64,000 nucleotides of DNA from an uncultured Lachnospiraceae bacterium (GTDB lineage Bacteria > Bacillota > Clostridia > Lachnospirales > Lachnospiraceae): NCBI GenBank assembly GCA_910585075.1, contig CAJUED010000010.1, positions 2,633 through 66,632 of the forward strand. Direction: 5' to 3'. Below, piece after piece: positions 35,564 to 44,279 of this stretch. Within the stretch, counting starts at the first letter, position 1, and each line of letters opens with the position of its first letter. The notes below the pieces were generated by a model that was not told the DNA's origin, made no database searches, and worked only from the letters and a program-made list of their open reading frames with translations. The translations under genes and the position numbers were made by a program.

Positions 35564-36172
35564 ATGATAACGAAGGCAGATGAAATCAAAGCCGGTAGAA
35601 AAATTGTTGCAATTGCCAGCTCAACCGGCGGACCTAAGGCATTGCAGGGATTGATTCCGCTACTGCCTGCCAATCTGAATGCGCCTGTTTTGATTGTACA
35701 GCATATGCCTGCAGGGTTTACCGAGGCTCTTGCGGCCAGGCTTAATACTTTAAGCCCGCTTGCGGTAAAGGAAGCGGCGGATGGAGATGTGATTAAGCAG
35801 GGGCAGGTTTATTTGGCCCGGGGCGGGAGACATATGAAGGCGGTAAGAAGCGGGGCCAGACATGTGATACGCTATTCGGATGAACCTCCAAGAGAGGGAG
35901 TTCGCCCCTGTGCCAATTATATGTATGAGTCATTGGCGACATGTAACTATGACGAAATCGTATGTGCGGTTCTCACAGGTATGGGAGCGGACGGTACGGC
36001 CGGAATCAAAAATTTAAAAGAAAAGAAAAGGGTGAAGGTTTTTGCCCAGAGCGAGGAGAGCTCTACCGTGTACGGCATGCCAAAGGCTATTGTGACAGCA
36101 GGACTTTCAGGCAAAGGAATCTCTTTGGAGAGAATTGCACAGGAAATTATAAGGAACGTGGGGGTAATTTAG
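35564..36172 (+). CDS. cheB: CheB methylesterase domain without receiver
   Basis: 202 residues that correspond only to the catalytic half of CheB. The catalytic triad is present: S20 (IASSTGG), H47 (VQHMPAGF) and D143 (TGMGADG). The N-terminal receiver domain and linker of normal CheB (about 350 residues) are absent, and the 149 bases upstream contain no trace of them. It removes methyl groups from, or deamidates, chemoreceptors. Without a receiver it cannot be activated by CheA phosphorylation in the usual way. It stands at the normal place between flhG/PilZ and cheA. Confidence 0.93.
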   Translation: MITKADEIKAGRKIVAIASSTGGPKALQGLIPLLPANLNAPVLIVQHMPAGFTEALAARLNTLSPLAVKEAADGDVIKQGQVYLARGGRHMKAVRSGARHVIRYSDEPPREGVRPCANYMYESLATCNYDEIVCAVLTGMGADGTAGIKNLKEKKRVKVFAQSEESSTVYGMPKAIVTAGLSGKGISLERIAQEIIRNVGVI

Positions 36173-38251
36173 ATGGATGTAAATCAATATCTGGAAATTT
36201 TTCTTGATGAAACGAAGGAGCACCTTGAGAGTCTGAACACACAGATACTTAATCTGGAGCAGGAACCGGAGGATACGGATACAATTAACGAAATTTTCCG
36301 GGCGGCCCATTCCTTAAAGGGTATGGCAGGAACCATGGGATATAAGAGAATGCAGACGCTGACCCATGATATGGAAAACGTATTTTCGGAAATCAGAAAC
36401 GGCACCATGAAAGTCAATTCCAATCTGATTGACACTTTGTTCCAGTGTCTGGATGCCCTTGAAGAATATACCAACAATATCCAGGAGACCGCTGACGAGG
36501 GAACTAACGATAATCAGCAGCTTATTAATCAGTTAAACGAATACTTAAATGCCAGCAAGAACGGAGGGGAAGCGCCTGCTAAGGCTCCCGCGCCGGCTGC
36601 GGAAGAAAAGAATGAGGTTCCCGAAGAAGGGGCTGCGGAAGAAAAGTGGAAGACCATCAACGTCGGAGAGTCCGAACAGGTGGTTTTGGAAGCAGCCAAA
36701 TCTCAGGGAAAGAATATATTTGGCATCAGTGTTTATATACAGGAAAACTGTCTCCTTAAGGCGGCCAGAGCTTTTCAGGTGTATAAGGAGATAGAGGAGC
36801 GGTCTGAGGTGATCGTCTGCAATCCTCCCGTACAGGATATAGAAGATGAAAAGTTCGACCTGGATTTCAGCCTTATCGTGATTGCCGACTGTGAGCTTGA
36901 CGAGATTTTAAAGAGTGCGGGAAATGTCTCTGAAATCGAAAAAGTAGTGGGCGCGGTCTATGAGGTTGAGGTGTCTGAGGCGAAAGAGGAAGCTGAGACG
37001 ACGGCCGTTGCCACCCAGGAAGAAAAGAAGTCGGCAAAGACGCCGGCTAAGACCCAGAATGCACCGGCTAAGGCAAATGAGAAAAAGACAGCGGGTAAAC
37101 CTGTGGCAAACAGAACGGTCCGCGTGGATATCGAAAAGCTGGATGTACTGATGAATCTGGTCAGCGAACTTATCATTGCAAAGAATTCTATGGTGGCGGA
37201 TTCAAGAGGGGAAGGCGGAAGCGGCTTCAGGGAACATATTGAATATCTGGAGAGCGTGACTACAAATCTCCATGAGTCCGTTATGAAGGTCAGGATGGTT
37301 CCCATTGAGAGCGTTGTGAGCAAGTTCCCGAGAATGATCCGTGACTTATCCAAGAAATTAAATAAAAAAATGGAACTTTATATGTCAGGTGAGGAGACAG
37401 AGCTTGACAGAACCGTGGTGGATGAGATTGGCGATCCCTTGATGCACCTTCTGCGGAACGCAGCCGATCATGGTCTTGAGTCCGGAGAGCTGCGAATCAA
37501 GAGAGGTAAACCCGAGGTTGGCTCCATTTTTCTGAATGCATATCAGGATGGTAACAATGTTGTCATCGAGGTAAAGGATGATGGTAACGGAATTGATGTG
37601 GAATCCGTTAAAAATAAAGCCATTGAGCGTGGCGTCATCACCGCCGATCAGGCACTTGGCATGAGTGAGAAGGATATCATTAATCTTCTTTTCCATGCAG
37701 GCTTTTCAACGGCTAAGACCATATCGGATGTATCAGGAAGAGGCGTTGGCCTTGATGTGGTGAAGTCAAAGATTGAGTCCTTAAGCGGTGAGGTGGAAGT
37801 GAAATCCAGCCTTGAGGAAGGAAGTACCTGGACCATAAGGCTTCCGCTGACCCTTGCAATCATTCAGGCACTGATGGTAACGGTGGGAGGAGAAAAATAT
37901 GCCATTTCTCTTGGCAGTATCCAGACCATTGAGGATATCAGTCCGGATGATGTAAAGCTGGTGGAGAACAGGGAGGTAATCAACCTGCGAGGCAGCGTCA
38001 TCCCGATTATCAGATTAAGCAGGGAGCTGGATATAGAGAGCAGTAAGGCGCCGGATGAGAATATCATGGTGGTTATCGTCAAGAAAGGCGAGCGCTATGC
38101 GGGCCTGGTGGTGGATGAGCTGATAGGACAGCAGGAGATTGTAATTAAGTCGCTTGGCAAATATATCAGTAAGTGCAGAATCATCAGCGGCGCAACCATT
38201 TTGGGCGATGGCGAAGTGGCACTTATTCTGGATGCAAATGCATTGATATAG
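36173..38251 (+). CDS. cheA: Chemotaxis histidine kinase CheA
   Basis: 692 residues. Hpt domain with phospho-acceptor H46 (AAHSLKGMAG), a P2 CheY-binding region, an Ala/Lys/Pro linker, a dimerization domain (VRVDIEKLDVLMNLVSELII), an ATPase with N box HLLRNAADHGLE and G boxes, and a C-terminal CheW-like domain. It receives receptor signals and phosphorylates CheY. The start is the base after the cheB stop. All domains look intact. Confidence 0.97.
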   Translation: MDVNQYLEIFLDETKEHLESLNTQILNLEQEPEDTDTINEIFRAAHSLKGMAGTMGYKRMQTLTHDMENVFSEIRNGTMKVNSNLIDTLFQCLDALEEYTNNIQETADEGTNDNQQLINQLNEYLNASKNGGEAPAKAPAPAAEEKNEVPEEGAAEEKWKTINVGESEQVVLEAAKSQGKNIFGISVYIQENCLLKAARAFQVYKEIEERSEVIVCNPPVQDIEDEKFDLDFSLIVIADCELDEILKSAGNVSEIEKVVGAVYEVEVSEAKEEAETTAVATQEEKKSAKTPAKTQNAPAKANEKKTAGKPVANRTVRVDIEKLDVLMNLVSELIIAKNSMVADSRGEGGSGFREHIEYLESVTTNLHESVMKVRMVPIESVVSKFPRMIRDLSKKLNKKMELYMSGEETELDRTVVDEIGDPLMHLLRNAADHGLESGELRIKRGKPEVGSIFLNAYQDGNNVVIEVKDDGNGIDVESVKNKAIERGVITADQALGMSEKDIINLLFHAGFSTAKTISDVSGRGVGLDVVKSKIESLSGEVEVKSSLEEGSTWTIRLPLTLAIIQALMVTVGGEKYAISLGSIQTIEDISPDDVKLVENREVINLRGSVIPIIRLSRELDIESSKAPDENIMVVIVKKGERYAGLVVDELIGQQEIVIKSLGKYISKCRIISGATILGDGEVALILDANALI

Positions 38252-38267
38252 GACAGGGGGAAGAAGA

Positions 38268-38747
38268 ATGGATGAACTTAGAGTTTCCGGTCTGGACGGA
38301 GCTGATGTTAAGGCAGGATATGATGCGCAGCAGTATATTGTGATAAAACTGGGACATGAGCAGTATGGAATTGACATTAAATTTATAGACAATATTGTAC
38401 GTATGCAGCATATTACCAGAGTGCCAATGGTGGCTGATTATCTTAAGGGAGTTATTAATCTGCGTGGTGAGGTTATACCCGTTATGAGTCTTCGGATTAA
38501 GATGGGCCTGCCTGCGGACGAGATGACCAAGGCTACCAGAATCATTATCCTGAAGCTGGAGCAGCACGGTACCATTGGGATTATCGTGGATGAAGTGAGA
38601 GAGGTTGTCACCTTAAGCCCGAGCCAGATTGAAAGAGCGGCCTATGACGGGAAAGAGGATAAGACCAGCTTTATCATGGGAATTGGTAAGCATGAGAATG
38701 AATTGATATCTCTTCTGGATTTAAATGCCGTAGCTTTGGAAAAATAA
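38268..38747 (+). CDS. cheW: Chemotaxis coupling protein CheW
   Basis: 159 residues, one CheW domain: QYIVIKLGHEQYGIDIKFID, VPMVADYLKGVINLRGEVIP and LDLNAVALEK. It links receptors to CheA. The ribosome site is AGGGGGAAGAAG, 17 bases after cheA. A 122-base gap then separates it from cheC; the gap shows only GC-rich sequence with short complementary segments. Confidence 0.96.
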   Translation: MDELRVSGLDGADVKAGYDAQQYIVIKLGHEQYGIDIKFIDNIVRMQHITRVPMVADYLKGVINLRGEVIPVMSLRIKMGLPADEMTKATRIIILKLEQHGTIGIIVDEVREVVTLSPSQIERAAYDGKEDKTSFIMGIGKHENELISLLDLNAVALEK

Positions 38748-38869
38748 ATGGATTAACAGTAATAAGAGAAGGTTAGTGTCAGCGGCAGGTTTGGCAGGGT
38801 CTGCGCATTTATCGGGCAGACGGCAGTTTGCCGGACCGGCTGCTGTCAGTGTTACAGTTAGGAGGGACC

Positions 38870-39505
38870 ATGAAGGACCTTAATATGGATCAGTTATCCA
38901 ATCAATATTTAGATGTGTTAAAGGAATTAGGCAATATAGGGGCAGGAAATGCAACCACAGCCCTGGCACAATTGATTAACTGCAAAGTGGATATGGCCGT
39001 ACCCCAGGTTAAGATGCTTGACTTTCAGGATCTGGGAGATGTAGTAGGCGGGGATGAAGAAATCATGGTCGGGATATATCTTCAGGTTTCGGGGGATATA
39101 GAAGGCAGTATGATGTTTATCCTTCCTCAAAAGGCCGCCGCCCATCTGGTCAATAAACTGATGTGCGGTATGCTGGGTATTGAGGAGGAAGTAAAGGAAG
39201 AATACGAGTTTGGGGAGATGGAGTGCTCTGCAATCAAGGAGGTCGGAAATATTATAACCGGTGCGTACTTAAATGCGCTGTCCGGGCTCACCAACCTTCA
39301 GATTACGCCATCAATACCACAGCTTGGCATTGATATGGCGGGAGCCCTGCTTGGAGTCCCGGCGGTTGAGTTTGGCATTTTAGGGGATAAAATCCTGTTG
39401 ATTGAAACGCAATTTTCAGATGATATAGAATTAGACGGTTATTTTATTATGATTCCGGAAATGGAGTCCTACGAAAAGATTTTAAAATCACTTGGTGTAA
39501 TGTAG
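38870..39505 (+). CDS. cheC: CheY-P phosphatase CheC
   Basis: 211 residues. Both active-site motifs are present: LKELGNIGAGNA (E-x-x-N) and AIKEVGNIITGAY. CheC dephosphorylates CheY-P and binds CheD, a feedback adaptation route in B. subtilis. The start ATG 38870 follows GGAGGG at 38861-38866; the frame is open further upstream without a ribosome site. It lies just before cheD, as expected. Confidence 0.95.
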   Translation: MKDLNMDQLSNQYLDVLKELGNIGAGNATTALAQLINCKVDMAVPQVKMLDFQDLGDVVGGDEEIMVGIYLQVSGDIEGSMMFILPQKAAAHLVNKLMCGMLGIEEEVKEEYEFGEMECSAIKEVGNIITGAYLNALSGLTNLQITPSIPQLGIDMAGALLGVPAVEFGILGDKILLIETQFSDDIELDGYFIMIPEMESYEKILKSLGVM

Positions 39506-39539
39506 GCTTCGGCGGAAAAAGGCGGGAGACGGTAAGAAC

Positions 39540-40025
39540 ATGGGTGTTATTATAAAAGTGGGAATGGCGGATTTAAAAACATGCAAAGGTGAAGATGGAG
39601 TAACTACATTAGGGCTGGGTTCTTGTGTAGGGATTGCAATAAGGGACCCTGCAAATGGAATTGGAGGCCTGGCTCATATAATGTTACCCGACAGCACAGA
39701 AATCAGAAATAATACAAACAGACCGAAATTTGCAGATACAGGAATAGAAGATTTAGTAAATGAGATAGTACGTTTAGGAGGAAATCGAAGCAGGCTTGTA
39801 GCCAAAATTGCCGGTGGTGCACAGATGTTTGCTTTCGGCGGAAAAAATGACAGTATACGTGTTGGAGAGCGCAACGTTCTTGCCAGTAAGAAAAAACTCA
39901 GTGCCATGAGGATTCCTATCCTTGCGGAGGATACGGGAAAAACATACGGCAGAACAGTTGTTTTTTATCCCAAAACAGGGGATTTCCACATACGTTCCGT
40001 GGGTATGCCGGAAAAAATACTGTAA
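39540..40025 (+). CDS. cheD: Chemoreceptor glutamine deamidase CheD
   Basis: 161 residues. Catalytic Cys29 (LGLGSCVGIA) and His46 (GLAHIMLP) are conserved. CheD deamidates receptor glutamines and is sequestered by CheC bound to CheY-P. With a receiver-less CheB in the same operon, the CheC/CheD arm may carry more of adaptation here. Full length. Confidence 0.95.
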   Translation: MGVIIKVGMADLKTCKGEDGVTTLGLGSCVGIAIRDPANGIGGLAHIMLPDSTEIRNNTNRPKFADTGIEDLVNEIVRLGGNRSRLVAKIAGGAQMFAFGGKNDSIRVGERNVLASKKKLSAMRIPILAEDTGKTYGRTVVFYPKTGDFHIRSVGMPEKIL

Positions 40026-40060
40026 AAACGACAGAGCTGTTTTCGCTGTGGAGGATTTCA

Positions 40061-40363
40061 ATGAAAAAGAATAAGTTATTTGCACCATTTTTGATGCTTT
40101 TTGCAGGGGCGGTTGTCAGCTTGATGATGTATTTTTTCCATTACAGTACAGGAGAGATGCTTCCAATCCTATTGATTGTACTTGTGGTTTTTTATATGGC
40201 GGGCAGTTTTATTCAAATGAAAGTGAATGCCTTTGTCAGACAGATTGACGAGGAGCAGGCGGCAAGGGAAGCGGAAGAAGCCAAGAAGGCGGAAGAAGAA
40301 GCATTGGAAAATGTGGAGGCAGCACAGGAAACAGAAAATTCAGAAGTCAGTGGGGAAAATTAA
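40061..40363 (+). CDS. Small membrane protein between cheD and fliA
   Basis: 100 residues. Two membrane segments (FLMLFAGAVVSLMMYFFHY and LPILLIVLVVFYMAGSFI) are followed by a charged Glu/Lys/Ala coiled tail (EEAKKAEEEALENVEAAQE). A ribosome site (GGAGG) and the position within the operon make it a real gene. I do not recognise a family. B. subtilis has no counterpart between cheD and sigD. A role in chemoreceptor or motor biology is only suggested by place. Confidence 0.7.
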   Translation: MKKNKLFAPFLMLFAGAVVSLMMYFFHYSTGEMLPILLIVLVVFYMAGSFIQMKVNAFVRQIDEEQAAREAEEAKKAEEEALENVEAAQETENSEVSGEN

Positions 40364-40398
40364 TTGTGGGTTTTTGACTTTAGGTGATGGAGGCAGCA

Positions 40399-41163
40399 AT
40401 GGACGAAGCGGGAAAAAATAAGCTTTGGGAAAGTTATGAAAAAACGAAATCGCCTGAAATCAGGGAGAAGCTTATCTTGGAATATGCGCCCCTTGTAAAA
40501 CTTGTGGCAGGGCGGCTGAGCATGTATCTGGGATATAATGTGGAGTATGAGGACCTTGTAAGTTATGGCATTTTCGGGTTGATTGATGCGATTGATAAAT
40601 TTGACAGCATGAAGGCGGTCAAATTTGAAACTTATGCCAGTCTGCGTATCCGTGGCTCGATTCTTGACCAGATTAGAAAAATGGACTGGATACCAAGGAC
40701 CATCAGGCAGAAGCAAAAGAAAATAGATACTGCTGTGAAGGAAATTGAGGCGGCTACGGGACGGACGGCAACGGATGAAGAAATTGCCGCCAGCCTTGGC
40801 ATTTCAGAGGATGATTATACAGCCTGGCAGTCGCAGATGAAAATCACCGGGGTGGTTTCTTTAAACGAATTTATGGAGTCCGGGGCGGAGATACCGGCGC
40901 AGCAGACCCAGCAGCGGCGTTTTGACAGTCCCGAGGAGGTCATAGAAAAGGAAGAACTGAAAAAGATTTTACAGCAGGCCCTTGAACTTCTGACGGAAAA
41001 GGAGAAGAAAGTTATTTTGCTGTATTATTATGAGGATTTGACCCTTAAGGAAATAAGCAATGTGCTGGAGGTATCGGAATCAAGAATATCCCAGCTTCAT
41101 ACAAGGGCCCTCCAAAAAATGAAATCAAAGATGGGAAATTATATGGGGATATTTTCGGTGTAG
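40399..41163 (+). CDS. fliA: Flagellar sigma factor FliA/SigD
   Basis: 254 residues of the sigma-28 family: YAPLVKLVAGRLSMYLGYNV, EDLVSYGIFGLIDAIDKFD, the region 3 block IRKMDWIPRTIRQKQKKID and the region 4 helix-turn-helix LKEISNVLEVSESRISQLH. It transcribes late flagellar and chemotaxis genes. The start ATG 40399 lies five bases after GGAGG; upstream in-frame ATG 40387 is less well served. Its location near the operon end copies sigD of B. subtilis, where distance from the promoter affects motile-cell decisions. Confidence 0.96.
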   Translation: MDEAGKNKLWESYEKTKSPEIREKLILEYAPLVKLVAGRLSMYLGYNVEYEDLVSYGIFGLIDAIDKFDSMKAVKFETYASLRIRGSILDQIRKMDWIPRTIRQKQKKIDTAVKEIEAATGRTATDEEIAASLGISEDDYTAWQSQMKITGVVSLNEFMESGAEIPAQQTQQRRFDSPEEVIEKEELKKILQQALELLTEKEKKVILLYYYEDLTLKEISNVLEVSESRISQLHTRALQKMKSKMGNYMGIFSV

Positions 41164-41220
41164 CTTTTATATCTATCATTTGATGGGAATAAAAATCCGT
41201 CGGAAGGGGGATGGTATTTT

Positions 41221-41538
41221 ATGACAATCAGTCGGATGGAGCTTCAGGGCCAGGTAACACGGGCGCAGGATTTTACCACAATCAAGCATAATGAAGACAA
41301 TAAGGTGACGGTGGACCAGTCAAACTTCCAACAGCAGTTTGACAGGACAGTGGAAAACAAGGTACGCCAGGTACGCCAGGGAGACCGGGCGGAGAGCAGT
41401 GAAAAGCGCTATGATGCCAAGGACGAGGGTAATGGAAAATACACCGGCGATGGTGGCAGAAAGCGCAAAAAGGAAGAAAAAGAAGCGGATGGGAAAGTGG
41501 TCTTTAAGGGATATCGTGGTTTTGACATGAAAGCGTAA
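41221..41538 (+). CDS. Hypothetical protein downstream of fliA (105 residues)
   Basis: A strongly charged, hydrophilic protein that starts MTISRMELQGQVTRAQDFTT and ends with KVVFKGYRGFDMKA; the middle is Lys/Glu/Arg-rich and probably disordered. A GGAAGGGGG ribosome site lies before ATG. No membrane segment. I know of similar small proteins only from Lachnospiraceae motility operons. No function can be assigned. Confidence 0.68.
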   Translation: MTISRMELQGQVTRAQDFTTIKHNEDNKVTVDQSNFQQQFDRTVENKVRQVRQGDRAESSEKRYDAKDEGNGKYTGDGGRKRKKEEKEADGKVVFKGYRGFDMKA

Positions 41539-41621
41539 GAGACTTCGAAGGACCAAAAGCGAATTATAATACGGATTTTGCCGGGCCCAGGCTTACGGCG
41601 TCGGCAGTATGGAGCAGAAAT

Positions 41622-42644
41622 ATGGGAGTAATGGAGATAGTTCTTATTTTGCTTGGAGTCGCGGTTTTTGTAGCAAGTTTTTTGATTCCGGCAGGGAAAA
41701 AAGAAGATACGGAATACAACATGGGCTTAAGTGAGGACGCTGTCAGGGAGATGGTGCAAAAAGAAGCCGGAAACGTGAAATCCACGGTCAGCGATATGGT
41801 GGATGAGACGATTACCTATGCCATTGAGAAGTCGGAGCGCGCCATGGAGCGGCTTACAAATGAGAAGATTATGGCGGTCAATGAGTATTCCGACACGGTG
41901 CTTGAGGAAATCAATAAAAATCATAAGGAGGTTGTATTCCTCTATGATATGTTAAATGACAAGCACGAGAGTCTTACCGCAACGGTGGGAGAGGCAATCA
42001 AAAAAGAAAGTGAAATCAAGCAGACTTTAACAGATGCCGAGGTTACCGCAAAGGAAGCGGAAACCAAGGCAAATGCAATACAGAGCGCCTTGGGGAAGGC
42101 GGTGGAGAACACCATGAAAGCCATTGAGGCTGCAGCTTCCGTGGACAGGGACAGGGCGGCAGCTAAGGAAGCCGTGCCGGAAGTAAAACAGGAGCCGGCG
42201 GCTGTGGAAGATACGGCAAATGGTTTCAAACCCATCAGCGCAAAGAGTCTTGAGGTGATTCATGAGTCTGACGTGAGTGTGCAGTCAGTTCCCGAGCAGT
42301 CAGCAGTTGCACCTTCGGAAGAAAAGAAGGAGGCAAAGACGTCTGCCAAAGGAACCGGCAGAGGCAGAAAAAAATCCAAAACTTCAAAAACAGCTTTGAA
42401 GGATATCCTGCCGGAGGTGGTGCTTCCGGAAGAAGTGACGGCACAGATATCGGTTGAGGAACCGGCAGCGGAAGCTACAGCCGGGGAAGCTGCTCCGGTC
42501 GAAGAAAGCGATGATACGAGAAATAGCAATGAAAAAATATTAGAACTTCACGAAGCAGGAAAATCTAATGTGACAATTGCCAAGGAACTTGGTCTCGGCG
42601 TGGGAGAAGTGAAACTGGTGATTGATTTGTATGAAGGAAATTAA
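41622..42644 (+). CDS. SwrB-like membrane coiled-coil protein (DUF6115 type)
   Basis: 340 residues. One N-terminal membrane anchor (MEIVLILLGVAVFVASFLIP), a long coiled coil (residues 35-190), an Ala/Glu/Pro-rich spacer, and a C-terminal helix-turn-helix-like block EKILELHEAGKSNVTIAKEL followed by GLGVGEVKLVIDLY. Anchor, coiled coil and this terminal block are the layout of SwrB (YlxL), which in B. subtilis promotes assembly of the flagellar export apparatus and lies directly after sigD and before rpsB, as here. Sequence similarity outside the end block is weak, so the call relies on layout and synteny. Confidence 0.75.
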   Translation: MGVMEIVLILLGVAVFVASFLIPAGKKEDTEYNMGLSEDAVREMVQKEAGNVKSTVSDMVDETITYAIEKSERAMERLTNEKIMAVNEYSDTVLEEINKNHKEVVFLYDMLNDKHESLTATVGEAIKKESEIKQTLTDAEVTAKEAETKANAIQSALGKAVENTMKAIEAAASVDRDRAAAKEAVPEVKQEPAAVEDTANGFKPISAKSLEVIHESDVSVQSVPEQSAVAPSEEKKEAKTSAKGTGRGRKKSKTSKTALKDILPEVVLPEEVTAQISVEEPAAEATAGEAAPVEESDDTRNSNEKILELHEAGKSNVTIAKELGLGVGEVKLVIDLYEGN

Positions 42645-42659
42645 GGAACGCTGATAGAT

Positions 42660-43565
42660 ATGATGAATTTAAAATATTATCTGAGAGGCCTTGGAGTAGG
42701 CATTATTGTGACAGCGCTGATCATGGGCATTGCCCTCGGCGGGAAAAAACAGACTCTCAGCGATGACGAGATAAGAGAAAGAGCAAAGGAACTGGGCATG
42801 GTGGAGGAGAGCGCTGTGCTTTCCGACACGGTTGCCGGTCAGTCCGCAAGTGCTGCAAGCGGACCAGGAACGGAAGAAGACGGGGCCGGGGCGGTTGATA
42901 CCCCGGCTCCCCTTGATAAGGCGCCTGATTCTTCCGAGGAAGAAGACGCCGATAACGCAGGCAAGGAGGAAGAACCCTCCCCATCGGATGAAAATCAGGG
43001 AGTGGAATCTCCTTCTAAGGATGATACGGCCAAATCGGATAGTGGCGAGCAGGTGAAGGAAAAAGAGACGCCTGCTTCAGCGCAGAAGACACCTGCTTCG
43101 GCAGAGAAGAAGACGCCTGTTCCTTCGGAAAAAAAGACCCCTGAACGGTCCCCGTCAGATGCGATAACACAGGCAAAGGCGGATACACCGGCGCCCTCGG
43201 CGTCAGTAGCACCTCAATCGGAGCGTGAGGAGGATGCCGGAGCGGAAGAAGCTGACACGCCGGCAGAACCGGCAACTGAAGGTACTACGCAGACATCCAC
43301 GCCGGAGAGTGAGGATGAGCCGGCAGAGGGGACGCAGACGAATGGAACCTTATCCTCCCCGGGAAGTATTCAGATTAACAGCGGGGAAGGCTCCTATACG
43401 GTGAGCGTGAGACTGCAGGAAGCGGGCATTATCAGTTCAGCCTCTGAGTTTGACAGATTTTTGTGTCAGAATGGGTATGACAGGAAAATCCGCACCGGGA
43501 ATTTTGAGATACCGGCTGGAGCGGATGTGGAGAAAATTGCACAGATTATTACAAGAACAAATTAG
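42660..43565 (+). CDS. Membrane-anchored protein with MltG/YceG-like C-terminal segment
   Basis: 301 residues. One N-terminal membrane segment (YYLRGLGVGIIVTALIMGIA), then about 180 residues of low-complexity Pro/Ala/Glu/Ser/Thr sequence with repeated PAS and KKTP units, and a terminal folded stretch (TVSVRLQEAGIISSASEFDR, GNFEIPAGADVEKIAQIIT) that resembles the small LysM-like domain preceding the catalytic part of MltG. The catalytic transglycosylase domain itself is missing. It may be a wall-spanning sensor or spacer protein; function unknown. It is the last gene of the fla/che operon. Confidence 0.65.
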   Translation: MMNLKYYLRGLGVGIIVTALIMGIALGGKKQTLSDDEIRERAKELGMVEESAVLSDTVAGQSASAASGPGTEEDGAGAVDTPAPLDKAPDSSEEEDADNAGKEEEPSPSDENQGVESPSKDDTAKSDSGEQVKEKETPASAQKTPASAEKKTPVPSEKKTPERSPSDAITQAKADTPAPSASVAPQSEREEDAGAEEADTPAEPATEGTTQTSTPESEDEPAEGTQTNGTLSSPGSIQINSGEGSYTVSVRLQEAGIISSASEFDRFLCQNGYDRKIRTGNFEIPAGADVEKIAQIITRTN

Positions 43566-43567
43566 AG

Positions 43568-43600
43568 AGCCGTTGTCCTTTTTGTGGGTGGCGGCTTTTC
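43568..43600 (+). terminator. Possible terminator at the end of the fla/che operon
   Basis: AGCCG (43568-43572) can pair with CGGCT (43592-43596), extended by A-T and G-U pairs, and a T-rich tail follows. The stem is short, so this is a weak call. Confidence 0.35.
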
Positions 43601-43700
43601 TTATATATAATAGTTCAGTGTATGCCATTTGCAAAACGTGCTTACAACGCTTTTCGCTGCTTTGCAGTTATCCGAAATTGAATAGGTCTCAATAACGGGG

Positions 43701-43729
43701 TTGACCATGGGTCGGGTAAGTGTTATAGT
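43701..43729 (+). promoter_or_regulatory. Predicted sigma-A promoter of the SCP2-domain gene
   Basis: TTGACC 43701-43706, spacer of 17, TATAGT 43724-43729. A small stem TCGAC...GTCGA follows just before the ribosome site. Confidence 0.65.
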
Positions 43730-43773
43730 GGATATATAGTAAATTCGACTGACGGTCGAGAAGGAGGCTGCCC

Positions 43774-44094
43774 ATGAAATTTGAAGAACTTTTTGAGATG
43801 GTAAAAGAGAAATTTACGCAGTTGGATGTGAGCGTTATGAAGGAGCATCTGGCTTATCAATTTAATATTGAAGGGGATGCTGAAGGAATTTTTTATGTGG
43901 AGCTGAAGGATGGTAAGTTGGGTGTGGAGCCTTATGAGTATCATGACAGAGATACCTTATTTACATGTAAGGCGGAGACACTGCAGAGAATAGCGGAAGG
44001 ACATTTAGACCCCATAAAGGCTGTCAGCCTGCAGCTGCTTAAGGTGGAAGGGGACATCGGAAAGGCATTGAAGTTTAAGGATTTGTTAAAATAA
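43774..44094 (+). CDS. SCP2 sterol-carrier-domain protein
   Basis: 106 residues. One SCP2-like fold with AYQFNIEGDAEGIFYVELKD, TLFTCKAETLQRIAEGHLDP and LLKVEGDIGKALKF. Bacterial members bind hydrophobic ligands; the ligand is unknown. AGAAGGAGG precedes ATG. The gene has its own promoter and a strong terminator and stands between the end of the fla/che operon and the oppositely oriented ClC gene, so it is a separate unit. Confidence 0.85.
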   Translation: MKFEELFEMVKEKFTQLDVSVMKEHLAYQFNIEGDAEGIFYVELKDGKLGVEPYEYHDRDTLFTCKAETLQRIAEGHLDPIKAVSLQLLKVEGDIGKALKFKDLLK

Positions 44095-44114
44095 TTATGA
44101 ATTAGTAACAGATG

Positions 44115-44165
44115 AAAAAAGGAAGCACAGGACAATAAAAATTTGTCCGCGGGCTTCCTTTTTTT
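44115..44165. terminator. Bidirectional terminator between SCP2 gene and ClC gene
   Basis: AAAAAAGGAAGC (44115-44126) pairs with GCTTCCTTTTTTT (44153-44165), with an inner stem GGACAA/TTGTCC. T runs on both strands. Confidence 0.85.
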
Positions 44166-44170
44166 GATGG

Positions 44171-44279
44171 CAATAAGCTACCAAGCTTCACGGCAGCGTT
44201 TGTTACAATAAGCTGCCAAAGCTTTATGGCAGCGTTTGTTACAATAAGCTACCAAAGCTTTATGGTAGCGTTTGTTATT
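44171..44279. repeat. Three tandem copies of the 36-bp repeat between convergent genes
   Basis: CAATAAGC recurs at 44171, 44206 and 44242 (spacing 35 and 36). Copy 2 forms GCTGCCA...TGGCAGC, copy 3 forms GCTACCA...TGGTAGC: a compensatory change that keeps a 7-bp stem. Each unit is joined by GCGTTTGTTA. The array reaches into the stop codon of the ClC gene. Confidence 0.8.
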
